Position numbers and translations under genes: made by a program. Under the pieces are notes generated by a model. The model was not told where the DNA came from. It worked only from the letters and a program-made list of their open reading frames with translations, and did not search any database. Below are positions 6,606 through 10,737 of a stretch of DNA of 10,737 bases, one piece after another (position 1 is the stretch's first letter; every line of letters starts with the position of its first letter). This stretch comes from Bacillota bacterium. GTDB lineage: Bacteria > Bacillota > Clostridia > Christensenellales > UMGS416. The stretch spans positions 1 through 10,737 of the forward strand of contig JAEYYW010000081.1 of the NCBI GenBank assembly GCA_023428265.1. The letters are read 5' to 3'.

Positions 6606-7031
6606 TTATCCATGACTGATCGTGAAAGAGCACACCACCTCCACATTGCCCTTCACCATCGCCCACACCGGGCAGTATTTCTCCTCGGTGAGCTCAATGC
6701 AGCGCTTCATGTCCGCATCGGTGGCGTCCGGCGAGACAAGCTCAAAATGCAGGTCCACCCGCTCAAAAATGGCGGGGTATTCTTCTCTCTTATGCCCTCT
6801 GGCGCTGACCGTAAACGAAACCACGGTCTTTCGCTTCTTACGAAGCAGCGAAACAATCGTGCTGCCGCTGCAGGTCATCAGGCTGATCAGAAACAGCTCT
6901 GTGGGCAAATAACCCTGCCCCGATCCCAGCGGCGGCGCACTGTCGGTGAAAACCGGCTCGTTTTCCCGCATGGAGCTGGAAAACCTCAGTTGATCATCGA
7001 CCAATGCGGCCTTAATTTCTGTGACTGCCAT
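6606..7031 (-). CDS. OsmC/Ohr-family protein (putative peroxidase-like thiol protein)
   Basis: This 141-residue cytoplasmic protein is of typical OsmC-fold length. OsmC/Ohr proteins are dimers that reduce organic hydroperoxides with a pair of cysteines. Both cysteines are visible: Cys54 in SLMTCSGST, at the start of the central helix, and Cys120 in EEKYCPVWAMVKG, the second signature. The N-terminal strand, the LPTELFLISLMTC helix and the RKKRKTVVSFTVSARGHKRE segment match the broader OsmC-like/YhfA group rather than classical Ohr, so the substrate and even peroxidase activity are uncertain. The start is the ATG at 7031 because GGGAGG (7041-7046) lies 9 bases ahead. A GTG at 7040 would be only one base from that site. 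It is a single-gene unit, convergent with the LRR gene, with its own extended -10 promoter. Confidence 0.85.
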   Translation of the reverse strand: MAVTEIKAALVDDQLRFSSSMRENEPVFTDSAPPLGSGQGYLPTELFLISLMTCSGSTIVSLLRKKRKTVVSFTVSARGHKREEYPAIFERVDLHFELVSPDATDADMKRCIELTEEKYCPVWAMVKGNVEVVCSFTISHG

Positions 7032-7065
7032 AACATGCACCCTCCCATGAAGATGATACGTCGGT

Positions 7066-7074
7066 AGTATATCA
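7066..7074 (-). promoter_or_regulatory. Extended -10 promoter element of the OsmC-family gene
   Basis: On the minus strand TGATATACT reads as an extended -10 (TGn plus TATACT), about 35 bases ahead of the start codon. No good -35 is seen at the standard spacing, which fits an extended -10 promoter. The surrounding 13 bases are identical to those of the wall-hydrolase promoter. Confidence 0.5.
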
Positions 7075-7105
7075 TATCTGAAACAGCACCATCAGGCCGG
7101 CAACC

Positions 7106-7135
7106 AAAAGGGATCGCCCTGAAAAGGGCGATCCC
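7106..7135 (-). terminator. Intrinsic terminator of the NlpC/P60 gene
   Basis: A perfect 11-bp stem (gggatcgccct 7110-7120, agggcgatccc 7125-7135) with a 4-base loop is followed on the minus strand by TTTTGGTTG. It begins 30 bases beyond the stop codon. Confidence 0.85.
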
Positions 7136-7164
7136 GAAGATGCTTGTGCCGATACCAACTGCCG

Positions 7165-8379
7165 CTACTTGAACACCCGCCTGCCCCAGGCAAAGTCGCG
7201 GGCGGTCAGAACACTGTTGACACGCACAACCGTGCCGGTGTAGGGCGCGTGGATGAAGTTACCGTCGCCGATATAGATGCCGGCATGGTGTGTCGCAGCG
7301 CCGCCCTTTCGGAAGAACACCAGGTCGCCGGGCATCAGCTTTTTGCGGTCGGTGATCTTGATGCCGTAGTTCGTCATACCCTGGTTTTTGGCGGAACGGG
7401 GCAGCGAGACGCCAAACTTCTTATACACAAAGCAGGTCAGGCCTGTGCAATCAAACACGCTGGGGCCGTTGCCGCCATAGACGTAGCGCTTACCCAGATG
7501 CTTCTTAACCTCGGCGACGATGGCCTGCCCCTTTTCCTGGCCGGCCGCGCTCTGCCCGGGCGTGTCGGTATAGGTCGGAGTGGCGGCGGGCGGCTTTGCT
7601 GGGCTGCGCCGCGCTTCCTTTTCCGTTTTGGCGTTCTTTGCGAACACAGCTTTGTAGGTGGCGCTGCCGCAGATGCCGTCCTGCTTCAGGCCGTTCAGCT
7701 TCTGGAAATAGGTCACTGCTTTTTCTGTGACTTGCCCGTAAAGCCCTGTCACGTTGCTTGAGAAATAGCCCAGCGCCTTCAGCCGCGTTTGCAGCTTTTT
7801 CACGTTGTCGCCCTTCATGCCGGGGATCATCGTGCTGGAGTTGTATTTGGTGTTGAGGGCTGCGCGGGTTTTGTCACCCACAATGCCGTCCGCGGTCATG
7901 CCGGAGGCTTCTTGGAAGGCCCTCACCGCCTTTTCGGTAATGGGGCCGTAGTATCCGGTGATCTCCGACTCGGTGTATAGGCCCAGCTCTTTGAGGCGCT
8001 TCTGCACCTCTTTGACCTTGTCACCCTTCATGCCCAGGCAGAGGGAGTTTGGGTTTTTGGGGGCTACCTTGCGCTCCTTCAGCTTCTTGACCGTATCCGC
8101 ACCGGCGATGCCATCCACCTTCAAACCGTTTTGCGCCTGGAACTTTCTTACGCCATTTTCGGTAACCGTGCCGAAATAGCCGGTAATCTCGTCGAAATCA
8201 TAACAGTCGTGTTTCTTCAGGAGCTGCTGCAGCTCCTTCACCGCTTGCCCTTCATCACCGAGCCGCAATGAGCCGTCTGCGTACGCTTTGCCCTGTGGCA
8301 ATTGTGCATTGCCCACCAAAAGAGCAAACGCTGTCGCCAGCACGAGCAACATTGCCACGCGCCTGGTCTTGAAAAGCAT
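7165..8379 (-). CDS. NlpC/P60 cell-wall endopeptidase with three peptidoglycan-binding modules
   Basis: This 404-residue secreted protein is predicted to cleave peptide stems of peptidoglycan. Seen: a signal peptide with charged start (KTRR), hydrophobic core and AYA-D cleavage motif near residue 34. Three PG_binding_1-type modules follow (about 37-103, 113-178, 184-248), each with a GMKGDxVKxLQxRLKxLG-like first helix and a TEKAVxxFQxxxGLxxDGIxG second part. A Lys/Ala/Pro linker (about 250-285) leads to the NlpC/P60 domain (about 286-404). The family catalytic set is present: Cys311 in FDCTGL, His365 in HAGIYIG and His377 in FIHAP. The start at 8379 has AAGGAGG (8387-8393) 7 bases ahead. It is transcribed alone, with its own promoter and terminator, and is likely used in wall remodelling or cell separation. 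The exact bond cut cannot be told from sequence. Confidence 0.93.
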   Translation of the reverse strand: MLFKTRRVAMLLVLATAFALLVGNAQLPQGKAYADGSLRLGDEGQAVKELQQLLKKHDCYDFDEITGYFGTVTENGVRKFQAQNGLKVDGIAGADTVKKLKERKVAPKNPNSLCLGMKGDKVKEVQKRLKELGLYTESEITGYYGPITEKAVRAFQEASGMTADGIVGDKTRAALNTKYNSSTMIPGMKGDNVKKLQTRLKALGYFSSNVTGLYGQVTEKAVTYFQKLNGLKQDGICGSATYKAVFAKNAKTEKEARRSPAKPPAATPTYTDTPGQSAAGQEKGQAIVAEVKKHLGKRYVYGGNGPSVFDCTGLTCFVYKKFGVSLPRSAKNQGMTNYGIKITDRKKLMPGDLVFFRKGGAATHHAGIYIGDGNFIHAPYTGTVVRVNSVLTARDFAWGRRVFK

Positions 8380-8420
8380 CCAACCACCTCCTTGGTATGG
8401 GTCATCCGGTGCAGAATTTT

Positions 8421-8449
8421 AGTATATCATATTGTTGACAGACTAACAA
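8421..8449 (-). promoter_or_regulatory. Promoter of the NlpC/P60 gene
   Basis: TTGTTA (8449-8444), a 17-base spacer and TATACT (8426-8421) preceded by TGA form a good sigma-A-type promoter with extended -10. The -35 lies in an inverted repeat (attgtt 8431-8436, aacaat 8445-8450), which could be an operator. No regulator family is recognised. Confidence 0.65.
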
Positions 8450-8601
8450 TTCTATGACTTTTCTTACAATTCTTGCCGGATTCAGTTGTGTTTCTGCTGA
8501 TGGAATCAGTATAACCGCCAAATATGAACATTTTATGAAAAAACCTTGAAGCTTCCAATTTTCATGCAAAAATGGTATTATGATATTTCCATTTGATCAG
8601 G
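8450..8601. other. AT-rich intergenic stretch without a gene
   Basis: It lies between the NlpC/P60 promoter and the terminator of the GH94 gene. ATG triplets here open frames of only a few codons. No RNA gene or repeat is seen. A TGGTATTAT sequence near 8571-8579 resembles an extended -10 on the plus strand but leads straight into the hairpin at 8609. Confidence 0.5.
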
Positions 8602-8632
8602 AAAAAAATGGCAAGTGCGAACGCACTTGCCA
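8602..8632 (-). terminator. Intrinsic terminator of the GH94 gene
   Basis: An 11-bp stem (tggcaagtgcg 8609-8619, cgcacttgcca 8622-8632) is followed on the minus strand by seven Ts (8608-8602). It lies 14 bases after the stop codon and is the strongest terminator in the window. Confidence 0.9.
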
Positions 8633-8646
8633 CGAATGCAGTCTCA

Positions 8647-10737
8647 TTATTTTGAAGGCTCAATTTCCCCCATCAGCACATGGGCAAAATGGGTGGCGCC
8701 GTCACCGGCAAGGGGAATTGCGTTATCCGGCAACGCCCGGCCATCCAGTATGATCTGGCGCACGCCTCCGCAGGATCCCTTTGCGTTTTCCACCCGGATG
8801 ATGTAAAGCGTGCCTTTGTGGCGGTATTCCATGTTGTACTCCCGCCAGGAGGTGGGAACACAGGGCTCAATCAGCAGCTTGTCGCCGGCGAGCCGCAAGC
8901 CCAGCAGTTTTTCCACCGCCACGCGATACATCCAGGCGGAAGAGCCCGTATACCACGTCCATCCGCCCCGGCCTGTCAGCGGCGCCATCGAGTAGACATC
9001 TGCAGCGGTGACGTATGGCTCCACCTTGTAGCGGTCTTTGCCCATCGGGGTGTTGCCGTGCTGCACAGGGTTGAGCAGATACATGAGCCTCCAGGCCATG
9101 TCGCTCATCCCCATGCACGCATAGGCCCAAACGGCCCAGATTGCGGCGTGGGTGTATTGCCCGCCGTTTTCGCGCACACCGGGCAGATACCCTTTGATGT
9201 AGCCCGGCTCCATTACGGTGTTGGCAAAGGGCGGCCACAGAAGCCTCAACACACCGTCCTCCCAGCTGACCAGGTGCTTCTCCACAGCCTCCAGGGCGCT
9301 TTCGGCCCGCTGCCGATCGCCAGTGCCGCAGATCGCCGCCCAGGCCTGTGAGATGCAGTCGATGCGGCACTCATCGTTGATTGCCGAGCCAAGCGGCGTG
9401 CCGTCGTCAAAAAATGCCCGTCGGTACCAGGCGCCGTCCCATCCGTGCTCCTCCACGGCCTTTTCGATCTCCGCGGCAGACTTTTCCAGAGACTCCGCTT
9501 CTTCATTCTGGTCAATGAGCCGGAGCACCGCAGCGAACCGCCTCTGGGTATAGCTGAGAAACCAACCCAGCCAAACACTCTCTCCCTTGCCCTCGTCACC
9601 AACGCTGTTCATCGCGTCATTCCAGTCGCCGGTGCCAATGAGAGGCAACCCGTGTGGGCCTGTCCGCGCGGCGCGGTGCAGCGCCTGCAGGCAATGCTGA
9701 TACAGCGGCTCCCGTAGCACGGCGGGCTCGGCCACGCCATACCAATCCTCCTGCCCTTCCGGGATGGGCACATCCTTCAGATAGTTCGCTTCCTCCTTTA
9801 GTATGCCGGAATCCCCGGTGTGCTCCACGTAATCCGCCGTCACAAAGGGCAGAAACACCAGGTCGTCGGTGATGCGCGTGCGCACGCCGCGTGTGGGCGG
9901 GTGCCACCAGTGCTGCACGTCGCCGCTTTCAAACTGGTGGGCCGCGCAATCCAGGATGTGCTCGCGAATGAATGCCGGTTCAGTCCAGATGAGCGCCAGC
10001 ATGTCCTGCAGTTGATCACGGAAGCCGATGGCGCCGCCGGCCTGATAAAAGCCGGCGCGGCCAAGAATGCGGCTGGCTTTGGTCTGGTACAGAAGCCAGC
10101 GGTTCACCATCAGGTCCATCGATGGATCCGGTGTTTTCACCTTGATGACGCTGAGTGTGTCGTTCCACTGTTTCGTTGTTTTGCGGTATGCCTCCCGCGC
10201 CTTTTCCACGGTGTCATAGGCGCCCACAGCCGCGCGGACGGCGTCCAGCCCCTGAGCCGAACCCAGCACCAGCACCGCCTGGCGCGACATCCCCGGCGGG
10301 ATTGACAGACGCGCCCGCAACGCGGCGCATCCGCCCAGCCCCGCGCCGAGCGCGCCGGACAGATCGGTTCGCACCATGCCCGCAGGATTCTCAAGCCCGC
10401 CCAGCACGCCGATGAACTCCGTGCGGCTTGCCGTGCAGGTGGTCTCCAGCCCGGGTATGGACAGGAAAGCCAGCTCGCCCCGCATCTCATCCCGATAGGA
10501 GTTTTCCACCCAAATCGCACCGGTCTGCGGGTCTTTGCGCACGGCAATGAACGGTGCGGTGCGCTCCCTGCCGTCGCCCATCACGAAATCACAAAACCAG
10601 GTGATGTCAATGTCCCGCGCCTTGGGGCCGGGGTTGAACACCTTGAGCATCTGCACCCTGACCCCGCCGCCAAAGGGCACGAACACCGTGTTCTGCTGCA
10701 GCAACCCGTAGCCGCCGTATTCATAACAGGTCCACCC
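8647..10737 (-). CDS. GH94 phosphorylase region of a cyclic beta-1,2-glucan synthase or beta-1,2-oligoglucan phosphorylase (partial)
   Basis: There are 696 C-terminal codons; the frame stays open to the right edge (GWTCYEYGGYGLLQQNTVFVP), so the gene starts outside the window. A TTG at 10704 is internal, not a start. Seen (numbering from the edge): an N-terminal beta-sandwich segment (about 1-190), a helical linker, then an (alpha/alpha)6 barrel with NRWLLYQT, GFRDQLQDMLAL, GDVQHWWHPP, RTRITDDLVFLP, GLPLIGTGDWNDAMN (363-377) and GKGESVWLGWFL, and a C-terminal cap. These blocks match the glycoside hydrolase family 94 part of cyclic beta-1,2-glucan synthases and the stand-alone 1,2-beta-oligoglucan phosphorylases. 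The Asp of the WND motif (374) is the family's general acid. In a synthase this region trims glucan length by phosphorolysis; in the stand-alone enzyme it releases sugar phosphate. Which form this is depends on the missing N-terminus. Confidence 0.88.
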   Translation of the reverse strand, partial: GWTCYEYGGYGLLQQNTVFVPFGGGVRVQMLKVFNPGPKARDIDITWFCDFVMGDGRERTAPFIAVRKDPQTGAIWVENSYRDEMRGELAFLSIPGLETTCTASRTEFIGVLGGLENPAGMVRTDLSGALGAGLGGCAALRARLSIPPGMSRQAVLVLGSAQGLDAVRAAVGAYDTVEKAREAYRKTTKQWNDTLSVIKVKTPDPSMDLMVNRWLLYQTKASRILGRAGFYQAGGAIGFRDQLQDMLALIWTEPAFIREHILDCAAHQFESGDVQHWWHPPTRGVRTRITDDLVFLPFVTADYVEHTGDSGILKEEANYLKDVPIPEGQEDWYGVAEPAVLREPLYQHCLQALHRAARTGPHGLPLIGTGDWNDAMNSVGDEGKGESVWLGWFLSYTQRRFAAVLRLIDQNEEAESLEKSAAEIEKAVEEHGWDGAWYRRAFFDDGTPLGSAINDECRIDCISQAWAAICGTGDRQRAESALEAVEKHLVSWEDGVLRLLWPPFANTVMEPGYIKGYLPGVRENGGQYTHAAIWAVWAYACMGMSDMAWRLMYLLNPVQHGNTPMGKDRYKVEPYVTAADVYSMAPLTGRGGWTWYTGSSAWMYRVAVEKLLGLRLAGDKLLIEPCVPTSWREYNMEYRHKGTLYIIRVENAKGSCGGVRQIILDGRALPDNAIPLAGDGATHFAHVLMGEIEPSK

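Noticed and set aside
7032..7040. A GTG start for the OsmC-family gene at 7040
   Set aside because: Only about one base would separate it from the GGGAGG site; the ATG at 7031 fits the spacing.
8571..8610. Possible plus-strand small RNA promoted by TGGTATTAT
   Set aside because: No -35 is seen and the transcript would run into the hairpin within about 30 bases; the hairpin is explained as the GH94 terminator on the other strand.
8680..10305. Several plus-strand open frames of 100-220 codons opposite the GH94 gene
   Set aside because: They overlap a gene with clear family blocks, show biased compositions typical of antisense shadows and lack ribosome sites.

Overview
The window looks like a chromosomal segment of a moderately GC-rich member of the Clostridia (Bacillota), probably an uncultured or gut/anaerobic-digester lineage. 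The evidence is strong AGGAGG-type ribosome binding sites, a Gram-positive-style type II topoisomerase pair, an NlpC/P60 wall hydrolase with peptidoglycan-binding repeats, an LRR lipoprotein, and intergenic hairpin repeats of the kind scattered through clostridial genomes. No phage, plasmid, CRISPR or transposase gene is visible. The species cannot be named from the sequence.

Layout. Bases 1-122 are the 3' end of a plus-strand gene, probably an iron-containing alcohol dehydrogenase, followed by a hairpin terminator. Bases 123-440 hold no gene but are packed with inverted, direct and tandem repeats. On the minus strand, parE-like (5032 to 3071) and parC-like (2906 to 441) genes form a two-gene cluster for a type II topoisomerase. 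The 164-base gap between them contains four small palindromes and no convincing promoter. An AT-rich divergent intergenic region (5033-5281) separates parE from a plus-strand gene for a secreted leucine-rich-repeat lipoprotein (5282-6514), which ends in a strong terminator. Then follow three minus-strand single-gene units: an OsmC-family protein (7031 to 6606), an NlpC/P60 endopeptidase with three peptidoglycan-binding modules (8379 to 7165), and the C-terminal part of a GH94 phosphorylase of the cyclic beta-1,2-glucan synthase / beta-1,2-oligoglucan phosphorylase type (running off the window at 10737, ending at 8647). The last two end in clear intrinsic terminators.

Functionally this is mostly housekeeping (topoisomerase) plus cell-envelope genes: wall hydrolase, surface lipoprotein and glucan metabolism. 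The genes appear to be independently transcribed apart from parE-parC. I found no convincing new multi-gene system. The most notable points are unusual residues in the TOPRIM domain of the ParE-like subunit (YKGLVEMN and DADYD), the lack of a canonical GyrA box in its partner, the palindrome cluster inside the topoisomerase operon, the structured repeat mosaic downstream of parC, and the AT-shifted LRR lipoprotein gene.
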